Shown here piece after piece: positions 1 through 11,570 of a stretch of 64,000 bases of DNA. The position numbers and the translations under genes are program-made. Source of the stretch: Nymphaea colorata (Eukaryota > Streptophyta > Magnoliopsida > Nymphaeales > Nymphaeaceae); contig NC_045138.2 of NCBI RefSeq assembly GCF_008831285.2, forward strand, positions 15,016,571 through 15,080,570, in the 5' to 3' direction. The notes beneath the pieces are model-generated. The model was not told the DNA's origin, ran no database searches, and worked only from the letters and a program-made list of their open reading frames with translations. Positions within the stretch are counted from its first letter, which is position 1. Each line of letters begins with the position of its first letter.

Positions 1-624
1 CTGTTCTAGATATATAGCATAAAAATGTGCAGCAAACTTTTCCATACTACAGCAGACAAAACAGATTACCGGATATCTATTTTGGTGCATTATTGATTTT
101 TCTAAGGCAAGCACTAGTTTCGAAAAAGTGTGCCTCCAAGGTCCTATATTGACTGAAAAAATATCAACGTGAACTCGGGCTTAATTAGATAACTGGTTGG
201 TTAACTTGATCAACAAAGTATTCATTAATCTAATTCTGAAGCAACTCTGCAGGGGGTAGTTCCCTATCTAATTAATGTAGCGCGTTTTTAACATGGTTTA
301 TTTATCAATCTAATTGGCTTTAATCACATTAGAGGAATCCTAACTTTCAAATTTTGGCAACATTATGAGGTACCCTTCAAGGTTGTCCTAATAATCAAAC
401 AAGTAACTTCTTCTATATATATATATATGAGAGATTCAAGATAATAGCACTATTATGGCGAAGATATTATCTTATTACTTTGCAACCTTAAATAGCATAA
501 ATATGAGGCTGCACTGGAAAATTCTCCAGTCAAGGTTTGACATATCGAAGTCCGTTAAAGGCGAATAGGATCTTTGACAGCTTTCTACGCAAAAGGGATG
601 GTAGAGAGTTGTCCTTTGCCCTGT

Positions 625-626
625 TG

Positions 627-673
<47 letters not shown>

Positions 674-678
674 TATAT
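625..678. repeat. (TA)n microsatellite
   Basis: Alternating TA tract with one G interruption in the PUP upstream block. The copies at 5960 and 32320 have only a short AT tract or none, so the expansion is local. Confidence 0.95.
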
Positions 679-851
679 GACCCACACAATGCACAAGTGG
701 TTGTTTGTTGGTTAGAGGACACAAAGTACATGTTTATTTCCTATAATAAGCTAAGCCCAGCCCATTGCTATTTTTCTGGTTGACGTCAAGCTTTACTCTC
801 CACAAATGGGTGACCAAAATCCCAAATCTTGCCATGAGGTTGCACCTTTCA

Positions 852-853
<2 letters not shown>

Positions 854-920
<67 letters not shown>
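854..920. repeat. (TA)n microsatellite
   Basis: About 67 bp of uninterrupted TA dinucleotides. No equivalent tract of this length is present in the paralogous upstream blocks. Confidence 0.95.
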
Positions 921-922
<2 letters not shown>

Positions 923-1349
923 AGAATTTGCTTTCAAAGTCTCGTATGTTTTATGGTCATGGAACCTCAGATATTAAATGATTTACATATGAAAAGGCAA
1001 CCCAGTTCCGCCGTTGGTTCGGGAACTGGAGGGCCGGCCTCCCTTTCTCTAGGGCGACTATCGGCGGCGGTGGTGGAAACAGATGAAGAAAGGAAAAAAT
1101 AAAAAAATAAAATCTGAGATGAATGGCTTTAATTTGATGTATGATCTTGAATGGCGGTGCAATCATTCAATAAACGAGAGAGAGCTTCCCCAAAATATCA
1201 TAAATTCTTTAGCCATTTAACTGTAGCTAATTAATTTTACAGCGCGTTCCGTTGTTGGTGGTGTGATCGTTCGTCTGAGTTCGGTCAATTTAGTTGTTTT
1301 AATATTTAATGTGTCACAAAGTCAGGGTGGGATTTAAACTTTAGTTGGT

Positions 1350-1810
1350 TCCGCCCTTGGATGGGAGGATCTCTAATTCACAAGCCTGAAATTTGTAAAT
1401 TTCAGGTCCAATAGGAAAGGGTTTGATCTTGAATGCGATCTCGAATACACAATCGAAGCATTAGCAGGAAATTTCCTCCCGCGACTGATGGGTGCCGCCA
1501 CACGTAAGATGAAATCGGAGATATGATGAACACCGAAGAAGAGAAGAGAATCAAGAGACTTTTTGTCTCGCCCGTATGTACTCCATTCAAACAACACATT
1601 ATCCTCGATGAAAACCCACTAAAATGTGTGGGTTTTAACTTTTTTCCGTTTTCTTTCACACCTATGAAGTCCACCATAAGCCAAAGCCCACCGTAAAACA
1701 AGCAAACATACATATATAAATAAATAGGAAAATTGAATGGTTCCTTTAGTTTTTGATAGTCAATCAACTATTTAATCAAGACCCTCCAATCACACATGAT
1801 GGATGGTTAC

Positions 1811-1849
<39 letters not shown>

Positions 1850-2058
1850 TTTTGTCATTTAAAATTAATGTACACTTTTTTTTTAATCGGAAGACTTTTT
1901 GGATCCACGATTGGCAATGGACAAGAAGGAAAGGCAACGAATCCGGTGGACTCAATCATGCCGAAGATGGGAACATGTGGAATTCAAATTCATTTATGTT
2001 GTCGATGCATTTCACAGTTTAAAAAATTGTACAGGAGAGGAGCAGAAGGAGGGTTGAT
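1350..2058. repeat. PUP 3'-flank block, copy 1
   Basis: This stretch matches the DNA downstream of PUP-D (56110-56822) and, over its first ~450 bp, the DNA downstream of the two disabled PUP copies (29600-29967 and 51441-51808). It includes the shared stretch around 'aaatttgtaaatttcaggt' and a (GA)n tract at 1814-1848. No coding potential is credited; the reading frames here are antisense or repeat-derived. Confidence 0.7.
1814..1848. repeat. (GA)n microsatellite
   Basis: Uninterrupted GA dinucleotides in the PUP 3' flank. The equivalent place downstream of PUP-D (about 56575-56600) has only a short purine-rich run. Confidence 0.95.
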
Positions 2059-2447
2059 TTAGCTCTGCGAATTCGCCGACTTTTCTTCACTGTTGAGTTC
2101 CTTCTGCTTCTGTTTATACTCTCCAAACAGATAAGAAGAGAATCCCCACATGGACATGACGGCAGCAGAAACCTTGTCTGAGTTCAAGCCTTCATGGAAG
2201 AACAGCAATGGAGACAACACCTGCTGGTATGAGGGCTGTCACACATATCCCACTCATCAGGGAGCTTGCCAAGAACGTCATCCCTGCAATACCCACAAGG
2301 GCCATCTGCCATGAAACAGCCCCAAACACCAAGCAGAGCCAGTACTTCACCTGCCCAAGATCAAATTCTTCTGATTCTGCCTTCAACTTACCAAAATCTC
2401 CACCTACCAACATGCCGACACAGGAAAAAACAGTTGCTATGACCATT
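2059..2447 (-). pseudogene. Purine permease 3' fragment (PUP-D type)
   Basis: The minus strand encodes the last ~130 residues of a purine permease closely matching PUP-D, including the segments VKYWLCLVFGAVSWQM and MSGICVTALIPAG, and ends at a TAA at 2059-2061. Homology to PUP-D stops abruptly at about 2447, inside the single large exon, so two thirds of the gene is missing. Around 2195-2215 the copy has 27 bases where PUP-D has 29, a 2-bp loss that shifts the frame just after ALIPAG. It is therefore a truncated and frameshifted remnant. It lies in the same orientation as PUP-A and about 1 kb downstream of it, which suggests an incomplete tandem unit. Confidence 0.85.
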
Positions 2448-3476
2448 AATAGTTAGTTACAGTGAATAACTTGGATTATATCAAAGTCCGATCAAGATGA
2501 ATTTGGATTCTCAGAGAGAAAACACATGAACTTGATGGTGTCTGGGTAGCAGGGCTGAGCCAGCCCGCTCTTGCTTGACCTATAAAGGCCTGGCCAGCCT
2601 TTATGAGCTTGAACATGGTCCCAGGCCGAACCATAGCCAAGTTTTCATGTCGAGACAATACCTCTTCAACTACATGTCTAGTCCATTCTAAAGGAATCAA
2701 CTTTTCCCATTTTTCAAATTACCCTTGTTCAGGCCTTATGTGCCCATGACTTGGGCCGACCTAATCCATTAGGTAGATGGGCCGGGCTTCATATGCTTCA
2801 TTCAAGTACTTTTTCATGTTAGCGACTTGACTTTTTCTGGGGTGGGCTCGAAGGCAGAACCAGATCTGCACTTGGTATAAAGCATGTTCCGACCAAAAGA
2901 TCATGTTGGCATGTCAACGAGAGAAGTCCAGGTGGTATTAAGATGTAGGCACGCTTCACCCAAAGAGGACCTTACATTTGGTATCTAGATTTTTGTGCTC
3001 AAAGCCAAATACCAAAAGTGAACAACGAAGGCATCTGGTTTAAATTTTTGTCCTCCATGATCTTCTTCTTCTAGCGCAGGTTGTGCCGGCAATTTCTCTT
3101 AGAAGAAAAGCCATTTTAAGTGGTTGAAGGAGTTCCTACTTCCTAGCCACTAACAAACGGGAACTACAAGAAAATGAAAACGTAGAATTCCAGGCTTTAT
3201 CACCATTTTCTCGCCTGTCTTGGTAGCTGCATTAAAGGAGAGAAATAAATACACCCCAAGTGCAAACAAGCAATTCATATTAAGTTATACAGGAATAGCC
3301 ACAGATTCCGCCTATTTCTTCCCTTGAAGTTTGTTCCCAAGGGCGCACAGAAAGAGAGAGAGGTCAACTTAAAATATACAACAAAAACAACAAAATCCTA
3401 ATTTATTTCTTTCCTTTTTCATTGTTTCAGAGGGAGGATGGAGAGAGAGAGAGAGAGGCAGGACTGTGAATCACCT
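2448..3476. other. Intergenic DNA between PUP fragment and PUP-A
   Basis: No gene is recognised. The DNA has no counterpart downstream of the other PUP copies, so it marks the breakpoint of the truncated unit. It ends in a short GA-rich run (3438-3458) and the presumed 3' UTR of PUP-A. Confidence 0.5.
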
Positions 3477-5079
3477 CTATATGGTGGGTTGCTGCTGTAC
3501 AGTAGTACCCTTGGGCTTGGCCTTGTTTTGTTTGTACTCTCCAAACAGGTAAGAAAAGAAACCCCAAATAGACAGGATCACAGCAAACCCCTTCTCTGGA
3601 CTGAAGGCCTCGTGAAAAAATATCACAGGAGATGCAACGTTTGCTGGAATGAGTGCAGTCGTGCAGATCCCAGTCACCAATGAGCTTGTCAAGAAAATGA
3701 ACCCAGCAGACCCCACAAAGTTCATCTGCCATGAAATTGCCCCAAACACCAAACACAGCCAATACTTCAGCTGCCCAAGACCAAATCCTTCTGCTTCGGC
3801 CATGATCCTCTTGAAATCCCCACACACGGCCATACCCAAACAAGAAAATGTACTGGCAGTGGCCAGAATCACAATCTGGGTCTCCAACACAAGGCTGAAA
3901 CTTACTGCCACCTGCTTCTTCCTGAAATGGTCGTTCAGTAGCTCCAGCAATGGGAGGTACAGACCAAAGAGAACTGCAGTGATCATTGTGGACATAACTC
4001 CCATTGCATACTGGAAAGTGGTCACCCCTGCAGGAGTTTCATGGCTACTGGTTATGCCCACAAGAGCAGAGCTCAACGTTAACAGAATAATGCAGTTCAG
4101 TGTGGAGAAATTCATTGGTTGCTTGACGATCAAGCAGGCAAAGATTGCGGTGAAGGCCAGTTGGGAAGAAAGCAGCAAGGTGGCAATGGAAACTGGGATG
4201 TATGAGATCCCCCAAGCGTAGGTGAAGTTGTCAAACCCCAGAAGCAAGCCCAGCAGGATGGTGCAGAGCAACACCTTTGGAGTGAAGCAACTGAAAGGTC
4301 TATAACCAGATGAGGGGTTCATGTAGTGTGAGATTGCCAAAGGAATGAAGAGTACAGGGAAACCAGCGGATTGTGTTAGGCAAGAGATCCATCTCCTGCT
4401 TCCTCCATGCACAAAGTAAAGCCTTGCTAGCAAGGCAGACGAGACACTACCTACTGAGATGCATAAATAGTCTAAAATGACTATAACCCAGTACAAGAGT
4501 CCACGTTTCAGTACTAAGCCACCGATCTTATTCTTGTTTCCTTGGGCCTCCTTCCCTTCTTGCTGCCCATTGGCACTCATGGCTGCAGGCAGCTTGTTCA
4601 TCATCTCCACTGCAAAAAAACAAGCAAAAATAACAGTCAAGTCCATGTCAGTTTCCCTTTCCTAGATGCAAAATTGAGATGAGAACAGAACAACCACATG
4701 ACCCATTTTTCTTAACAACTTCTTTAAATAAACGGTATCCATGATCAGGATATTGGCCATTGTGGTGGTAGACGGGATAAACCTCCATGTCTGCGCTCCT
4801 GCTTCATCTTAAAGAGAAGAGCACTACATGGGGATGGTTGGTTAGGGAAAGGGACATGACATGACGATTTGAGCCGTGACAGATACAGACATGCACGTGG
4901 TAATGCAACAAACTCCTCGGGTTCTAAAAAGATATATGATTTGCCAAGGAAATGAGGACTCTAAGATCAGTAAGGAAAGCTGATAGCTGAAAGAATTGGA
5001 AATGAGCAATGAAAAAACAGAACTTACTCTGAAGAACAGTATGGAATGACTGATCATGGGGAGCATGAGATTCAGCCAT
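3477..5079 (-). CDS. Purine permease family transporter (PUP-A)
   Basis: This is an intact plant purine permease of the drug/metabolite transporter superfamily. Family members move purines, cytokinins and related alkaloids or vitamins across plasma or vacuolar membranes with protons. Exon 1 is 5079-5028, encoding MAESHAPHDQSFHTVLQ. The intron is 5027-4610, with GTAAGT donor and TTTTGCAG acceptor, and exon 2 is 4609-3477. The predicted protein is about 394 residues, normal for the family. It has a hydrophilic N-terminus of ~50 residues, the family motif HGGSRRW near residues 85-91, and about ten hydrophobic segments including FAWG/YAWGISYIPVS-type and LIVKQPMNF motifs, then a charged C-terminal tail. 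The start was chosen because the exon is conserved in all copies and splices in frame. The substrate cannot be told from sequence. It is one of two undamaged copies in the cluster. Confidence 0.93.
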
Positions 5080-7032
5080 GGCTAGCTCTTTTTTCTCAGG
5101 CTATGAAGGAAGAAGAGAAGGTATGCACAAGTTAATCACCTCAAACATATCGTTTTATACAAGTGGGTCGTGGAACCCTTTAGACCTGGATTTCAGAAAA
5201 GCATGGAAAAAAGGTAGGAGCCTTTAGACCCTGACCACACCTCATGCAGCACTAGCGGTAATAACTGTTAAGAGTCTGTTACCTAGAAGCAAGGGAATCT
5301 TGTCCTATGTAAAAATTTCCTTTTCACAAAGATCTACACGTGAGGTAATCACTTTGAACCTGAAATTTTTCAGGTTTTCTTGAGATTATGTCCACAAGTT
5401 AGTGGCAGAATAATAACAGACTACCGAAGATCTATTTTGGCGCATTATTGATGTTTCTAAGGCATGCACTAGTTTCGAGAAAGTGGTGCCTCATAGGTCC
5501 TATATTGACTGAAAAAATATCAACGTGAACTCGGGCTTAATTAGATAACTGGTTGGTTAACTTGATCAACAAAGTATTCATTAGTCTAATTCTGAAGCAA
5601 CTCTGCAGGGGGTAGTTCCCTATCTAATTAATGTATGACGCTTTTAACTAATTGGCTTTAATCACCTTAGAGGAATCATAACATTCAAATCATGCGGTAC
5701 CCTTCAAGGTTGTCCTAATAATCGAACAAGCAATATCTTCTATCTCTATCTCGAGACATATATATATATTGGGAAAGGGAAAGATTCAAGATAATAGCAC
5801 TATTAATGGCGAAGATATTATCTTATTACTTTGCAAACTTAAATAGCTTAAATATGAGGCTGCAGTGGAGAATTGTCCAGGCAATGTTTGACATATCGAG
5901 GTCCATTAAAGGCGAATAGGATCTTTGACAACTTTCTACGCAAAAAGGATGGTAGAGAGTTGTCATGGTATATATATATATAACCATGACCCACACAACG
6001 CACAAGTGGTGGTTGTTGGTTAGAGGACACAAAGTACATAGTTGTTTCCTACAATAAGCTAGGCGCAGCCCATTGTTATTTTCCTTATTGACGTCAAGCT
6101 TGACTCTCAACAGATGAGATTATTGTTTCACGAATGTTATTTCATCAAACAAACATTATGACTTTCTGGTGAAAGTCTGGTAGTCAGTTTGATTCTCATA
6201 AACACTATTTTCTTAAACTGTAAATGGTGGATGAACGACATTCTAATTGACAGGTGTTTTGCTTTCTAACAAGTCTTGAGAGAGCGTGAACCCTAGGGGC
6301 AAGGGAAAAAGTGAGGGGCTTCGGGCTTTTCGGGCTGTCTCTCAAACTTAGAAATCTATCTATGTGGTTCCGGTGAACATGGGCTGCAGAATTCTCCTTC
6401 CATTAATCAACGAAAAAATATAAATTCATTTGCATGTTTAGCTTCAAAATGTACTCATCAAACTCTCACTAGATGGTGACATACAGTTTAGCCTTACATA
6501 AGGGGACATCATCCATAATCTTTCTCTCAATCACTCTCTTCCCTCTCCAGTGACATGTTGCCACAGGTGTGGCAGTTGTCGCTGTCACTTGAGGATCCAA
6601 CCCATTCGGGAGCCAGAATTTGTTTTTGGTAGAGGCACTCATTCAATATCTTTAATTTCTGTGAAGCACTTATATATATATAACAATCAAATATATGAAA
6701 ATATTAACATATATAGTGAACTAATTTTGTGAGGTTGGTGTGGGCTCACCATGTAGCTACCCCACTGAACCCATGGCATGTGGGATGTCCACCCACCCCC
6801 ACTCATCTTGGATGGGTCGGCAGGAAAATTCCACCCATGATCGTGGGTGAACAAGGGGGAGCCATGGCGCTTCACTCCTTCCCGCCATCAGAACCCAGTT
6901 CCGCCGTGGGTTCCGGTGGGCCTGCCCCTTTTTAGGGCGACTATTGGCTGCCAAATAAAAAAAAGAAAAAAAAAAAATCTGACATGAATGGTTTTAATTT
7001 GATGTATGATCTTGAATGGTGCAATCATTCAA
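5080..7032. repeat. PUP upstream block, copy 2
   Basis: This is the 5' flank of PUP-A, paralogous to 1-1340, 31539-33644 and 53380-55449, but more diverged from them than those two are from each other. It holds no recognisable gene. Bases 6600-6960 resemble a degraded short mobile element (GGAGCCAGAAT-type end followed by AT-rich DNA). A (TA)n tract at 7037-7059 marks its boundary with the next segment. Confidence 0.7.
5152..5160 (-). promoter_or_regulatory. Candidate TATA box of PUP-A
   Basis: On the minus strand the motif GTATAAAAC lies about 75 bp upstream of the PUP-A start codon. The same motif is kept at the same distance in both disabled PUP copies (about 31611-31619 and 53452-53460). 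PUP-D has no such motif at this place. Confidence 0.5.
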
Positions 7033-9257
7033 ATGTGTATATATATATATATATATATTCTTTAGCAATTTAACTGTAGCTAATTGAATTTACTGCCGGT
7101 CCCGTTATTAGTGGTATGATCGTTCGTTTGAATTCGGTCAATTTTGTTGTTCTAATATTTAATGTGTTACAAAGTCGGGGTGGGATCTGATCTTTAAGAA
7201 AGATATTGGCTGGTTGGCGCCTAATCGATCGTACGATCACAATTAGGTTAAAAAAAAAAATAGAAGAGCACATTTGTTGAATGAAAGTTAAAAAAAAAAA
7301 AAGTCGACACCCACCCAGAGGCTACTTCTCTCCTCGTCCATTCAGTTGCTTCTATTCCACCGCTTTTTATGTTTTTTTCTTTCCTCTCTCTGAAAGATCT
7401 TAATTGCCGTGATATATTTTTCCAGATTGGTCAACTGCCTAAACTTTTCTGGGTCTTCAAGCATTCCCTGAGATTTGTTAATTTACTAATAAAACACTTC
7501 ACACGAGGGCACTTGATAGGCTCGGATCTAAAATCCCACTTTGGATTTGCTCAGAGATGCAGGTTCTATCAAACAATACAAACATGTGATCTGTGCGTGC
7601 GAGCTTGTGTTGGCAGAGTTGCCCATGCAAACCCACAAAACAAAAGATGTTTGTTTTACATTGATATCTCATGGCTATTTTTTTGCTGCCTCAGGTGTTG
7701 CCTTTAAACTAGAAATTTTGGTTCGGCCCTTGGATGTAGGGCTGTTCATGAGCCAGTTTGAGCTGAGTTCTAGCACACTGGAGTTCGATTTCACTTGGAT
7801 ATTGCATTTTATATATATATATTTTTCGAACTGAACCAAGTTTAACCAAGGCCAAATCTTTTGACAACGAAAAAACAGTCGAAGGAAAAACAAAGAAAGC
7901 CAACACACATTCAAACAGGAAAGGAACGGCAGAGGTGTTCCCCCGGCGCCATTCCATCCCTTTCCTGTTTATTTCCACATGACACGCGTAAACCAAAACA
8001 CGATCGAGAAAAGCATTATTGAAAGGACTGCTCAACAACCATCTATTTGAAGGTGATAATCTTTTCACTTCTTGCAGATCATTCCGCGGCCATCGAAGCC
8101 AGTCTTGCACTTCACCAATGACCAGTTGATCAACCGCGTCGTCCCATCCAGTGACCTATAGTTATCACTAACTTATCAGTATGACATAACATGACTTCAT
8201 CCAGTTCGGAAACGCCTTCAAGTACCATCCATTGAACTCATGAACCTCCATGATCACTTGAAGGGGAGAGAGAGAGTGTTTACCTTCTTGGCACCAACGA
8301 AGAGTTTGTGATTACCGAAGAGGACTCCAATCGATTGAACCCAAGTCAAGGCGAGTTTCATGCCATCGCCTCTCCTGCCGATGGAGCGGCCATTGACGTG
8401 GATGTTGGTATCAGTGACCAAGCAGAAGTCCTTGTCCTTCTTGCCGTGGAAGTAGAAGGTGATTCCATCCCCACCCACGAAACGCGGATCCTCGCACACT
8501 GCACCAGGCCTATCGCAATCTGCAGATCAGATAAAGGGAATTAATATTGGGAACACATCATACTGTATGGAAGTGCAGATGACCATATGGGGAAAATAAA
8601 GAGCATGAGACCAGATTTTCTGAATGATGATGGGTCTGGTCTCACTTGGGCGCCAGCCAAAGTAATGGATTTTTATGAAGAAAAATTAGGGCAGTAAGGA
8701 TAGTTACCGCAAACAGCCTTGCAGATTGTGCAATCCACTTTGCAAGTTTTGGGGCAGCTTAAAGGGATCGAGTAGCAAAGTTTGTAGTGCTTAACCGTGC
8801 ACTTCACAATTTTGGGCAAAGTGACGTTCTTGTCTGGCTTTATGACTACAGTTGCAGCTGCCAACTCTAAGCAGAGACAGCAGAGGAGCGGGAGAAGAAA
8901 GATCAAAGGAGCAGACCACGGCTTAGTGGAAGCCATGTTTTCTTGAAAAACGAACAGGAAGCGAGGATATCTGTGGTCAGATGCTTTGGTCCCTTTCAAG
9001 CGGATGAGTTGGGGATGTGGTGTGTTGCATCCTCCAAGCAAATTTTTACCAACATTCCCATCAAAATTTTTGTTTGTTTTAATTTTGAAAATTATGAAAA
9101 ACAAATATAACTTATATTAAACTAGCTTACTTGAGTTTAATCAAGTCAAGTTCATGTAACTCAAAGTCAACTCGTTTACAATCTTGACTTTTCAGTTAAC
9201 TTCAACCTCGAATCGAGCTAATTAACCCAGTCAGTTCGAGTGGAGCTAGAGTTGCCT
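7033..9257. repeat. Segmental duplication A, copy 1
   Basis: About 2.2 kb is almost identical to 33641-35878 at an offset of 26608. Only scattered substitutions are visible, plus one small insertion in copy 2 near 35650. The left boundary coincides with a (TA)n microsatellite and the right boundary is the last shared base before unrelated DNA. A third, older copy of the left part lies at 55450-56110. The segment carries the damaged root-cap gene; the reading frames at 7369-7834 have no visible family resemblance. Confidence 0.85.
8065..8936 (-). pseudogene. Root-cap/LEA-like secreted protein, C-terminus deleted (copy 1)
   Basis: Exon 1 (8936-8708) encodes a signal peptide, MASTKPWSAPLIFLLPLLCC, then a cysteine-rich segment with CPKTCKVDC. 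Exon 2 (8519-8284) encodes the conserved core of the plant root-cap/LEA-like family, with CEDPRFVGGDGITFYFHGKK, DFCLVTDTNIHVN and WVQSIGVLF. Exon 3 starts at 8155 with GWDDAVDQLVI. All junctions use GT-AG and stay in frame. After VIGE, about 15 residues into exon 3, the usual ~100-150 residue remainder is absent. The family-like ending KCKTGFDGRGMICKK plus stop (8065) follows immediately but in another frame. If expressed, the frame instead reads into unrelated sequence to 7709. The likely cause is an internal deletion near 8105-8112. Such proteins are cell-wall or apoplast associated; function is not established here. Confidence 0.75.
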
Positions 9258-10969
9258 CTACTCATTATACAGCCCTAATGACGAGTCCAATCAAAAGGTT
9301 TGGAGAGTCATTGATTGTTTTACAACCAAGAAATGCACCAGGAGTACGCCAATCTAGCTACGCTCTGCGTTATTGTCCCCAGTTCAACCTAATCTTCACA
9401 ATTAGATTTGAATACAAAGCCCCCAATGACCTTTATGGGGAACTGGGGCTGCTAATGGCAGGGTTTCAGTTAATGCGACTATAATTAATAAAGGAAAAGC
9501 TAATCTCAGATTGCTGGCACTTCATTTCTTTCAGACTAATTAATCAAGACCCACTGGTATATCGACAATTTGATCATGGGAGTATTTCCTAAAGTCAAAA
9601 TGTAGGAAAACGAAAACCGCACCTTAAGGAAAGCCTTGCAAAGTTTGCAGGCTGCCAAATTTGAACCTTTAATAAAAAACCTACTGAAAAATCATACGTA
9701 CATATGTATATACGTTACAATCTTTCTTTTCTTCCCCTCAATTTTTTTGGTTCTTGTTGTTAGAGAAGCTACTAAAACCTGATTTAATTTAATCAGAGTT
9801 GTGACCGAACATGTTCCTGAACAGCCCTTCTAAAAATTTATTACCTTACTTAAGTTAATTCGGGTTTCGACTATGATATAAATCAGGTAGACAACGTATA
9901 ATTATAAACAAGTCAGATCTTAAACGAGCCTAGTTAGTTTTCTAAAAACCCTAAATCCAATCAGGTTGAAACTGCACACTAGCTTAACGTACGCTAATGA
10001 AATACAATTTTCATTTCAATTTTCAAATTAGTCTCTCAAGGACTGACGGAGATAAGAGCGAATCTAGCGACTTACACCAGCCGCCTCTGTTTCACGCCCA
10101 AACAGACTTTCACCATTTTAAATAGGTTTGAACGGATTGGAATCTTAGTTTTTTGCTGTATTAACTCGCAAGTGTCGTAATATGCAATGTTACTTGTTTT
10201 CACGCGGTTTTGATTAAAAGAATAACACTGCATTTCCCTCTAATTTGAAAAAGACAGTTCAGAAAAAGCTATATACGTTTCAGAAAAACTGCCAAAGAAA
10301 GTTCTCATATGAAGCACCATTAATTTGAGAAACATAGAACGTCATCGGTATTTTCTTTAATATTACTGTCTAGTGTCTACATCTAAGTCACACCGATACA
10401 TGGCCCAAGTATTCATGTCAATACGGAGATACGGATGCGTATACGGCATGGAAATGTTTTGAATCGGGTCTGAATAAGACAGGATCCGAACAAAAAAAAA
10501 AAAACTGATTTTATGTTAAGTTGAGTTCTTTTCCCTTTCTCTTTGGGGTTTTTTTTTTCTGTTTTTCTGATAAATGACTAGAATGATGATATTGATAAAC
10601 AATGTTTTGTGTTAAACAATGTTTTGTTTGTGTCTTTAAGAGTGAACTATTAATTTAATGTTTTTTTTTAATTTATAATTTTTGATAATATTATATTTGC
10701 CGTATCCGTATATCCGAAAATTGTGAAAATTAACGTGTACGTACCCATATTGCACCTGCACCCATGTGACTTAGGTCTACATGCATTCTCATAGTCTTAA
10801 TATCTGATGTTTTTTTTATTCGACATTCAAAAGAATTATAGGAAGTAGTGGTGCCTTTTGAATTACAGGTAAAAGACAGATCCAAAAATAATAAAATGCA
10901 AATTTATTCAACTTTTATTTTCCTTAAAATGGATACTTCAACGGCTTAGATTGTGCAGGAATATTCACG
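9258..10969. other. No gene recognised
   Basis: AT-rich intergenic DNA beginning exactly where segment A homology ends. No exon chain, RNA gene or element end was seen. The open frame at 9278-9484 has no recognisable features. Confidence 0.5.
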
Positions 10970-11570
10970 ACTTGGATATATGTGGATTAACGTGCTGTTG
11001 AACATGAGCCAACTTCTTTCATGGGAACGACAATAAATAGAGTGAAATTAAAGTCTACCGTTCCCTTCTCTCTCTAGTAAATATTCAAACTTTAATGGTA
11101 GCAAATCATACGTGGCCAGCATATTAAACTTGAAACCATGTAGGCCAGCACACTTAAACTTGAAACCATGTAGGCCAGCACACTTAAACTTGAAACTATG
11201 TACCTCATGAAATGGTATTTTTTTATACTGATGTATGTTGAACAATGAGAAGCTGCGGTTGAACAACTGACAGTGCTTTCGCCGGCGCGCCCGTCTTCCT
11301 CATTGCGACTGGGAATGCTCAGTTGCCAGCGGCTGCATATGCTCAACATCATTCGCTTGGGTTGGACGCACCAACTAATGAGGCTGTCGTGGACAGGCCG
11401 AGGCACTCAATAAACTCAAAATCAAGGCTAAGGTACTTTCTTTTCAATTTTGCTTCTGATTGTCTTCTTCCTTTATATCTTGGCGATACATGGAAATGGA
11501 GCATCTGAAAGGCGAACCCCGTTGTTTGCTTAGAAGCAAATCGGGTATTGAAATTCCAAGCTGTTTGTTA
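10970..11570. repeat. Inverted copy of part of segment B
   Basis: Bases 10970-11225 are the reverse complement of 25425-25640, and 11226-11570 the reverse complement of about 24400-24768. The ~655 bp that separates these two parts in segment B (24769-25424) is absent here. The copy includes an open frame with MPAAAYAQHHSLGLDAP running into a possible GT donor (CTAAG/GTACTT at about 11430), also seen on the minus strand near 24563-24668. That peptide may be an exon of the bZIP-like family scattered in this region, but this is not certain. Confidence 0.7.
11118..11206. repeat. 30-bp tandem repeat
   Basis: Nearly three copies of a 30-bp unit beginning AAACCATGTAGGCCAGCACA. The paralogous place in segment B (about 25450-25510) has fewer copies. 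Confidence 0.85.

Larger units (their letters stand above)
1..1340. repeat. PUP upstream block, copy 1
   Basis: No gene is seen. The first ~560 bases match the DNA upstream of the disabled PUP copies (from about 31891 and 53732) and of PUP-A (about 5400-5930). Bases 980-1340 match 6880-7200 and 33520-33800. In the other copies this block lies on the 5' side of a minus-strand PUP gene, with its first base about 350 bp from the start codon, so a PUP gene probably lies just left of the window (inference). The block contains two long (TA)n tracts, and the tyrosine-isoleucine reading frames across them are not genes. Confidence 0.75.

Noticed and set aside
475-1102. Long reading frames rich in tyrosine-isoleucine repeats
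   Set aside because: They are translations of (TA)n microsatellites with no other coding signal.
1753-2062. Frames with arginine-glutamate repeats
   Set aside because: They come from the (GA)n tract at 1814-1848.
3649-4221. Long plus-strand frames opposite PUP-A (and equivalents at 30469, 52310 and 56914-57662)
   Set aside because: They are antisense shadows of the PUP exon and show no family features.
7369-7834. Frames conserved between 7369-7834 and 33977-34442
   Set aside because: Conservation is explained by the recent duplication; the older copy at 55793-56095 has indels that break them and the peptides resemble no family.
7709-8110. 133-codon minus-strand frame downstream of the root-cap exons
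   Set aside because: It is the read-through of the frame after the internal deletion, not an independent gene.
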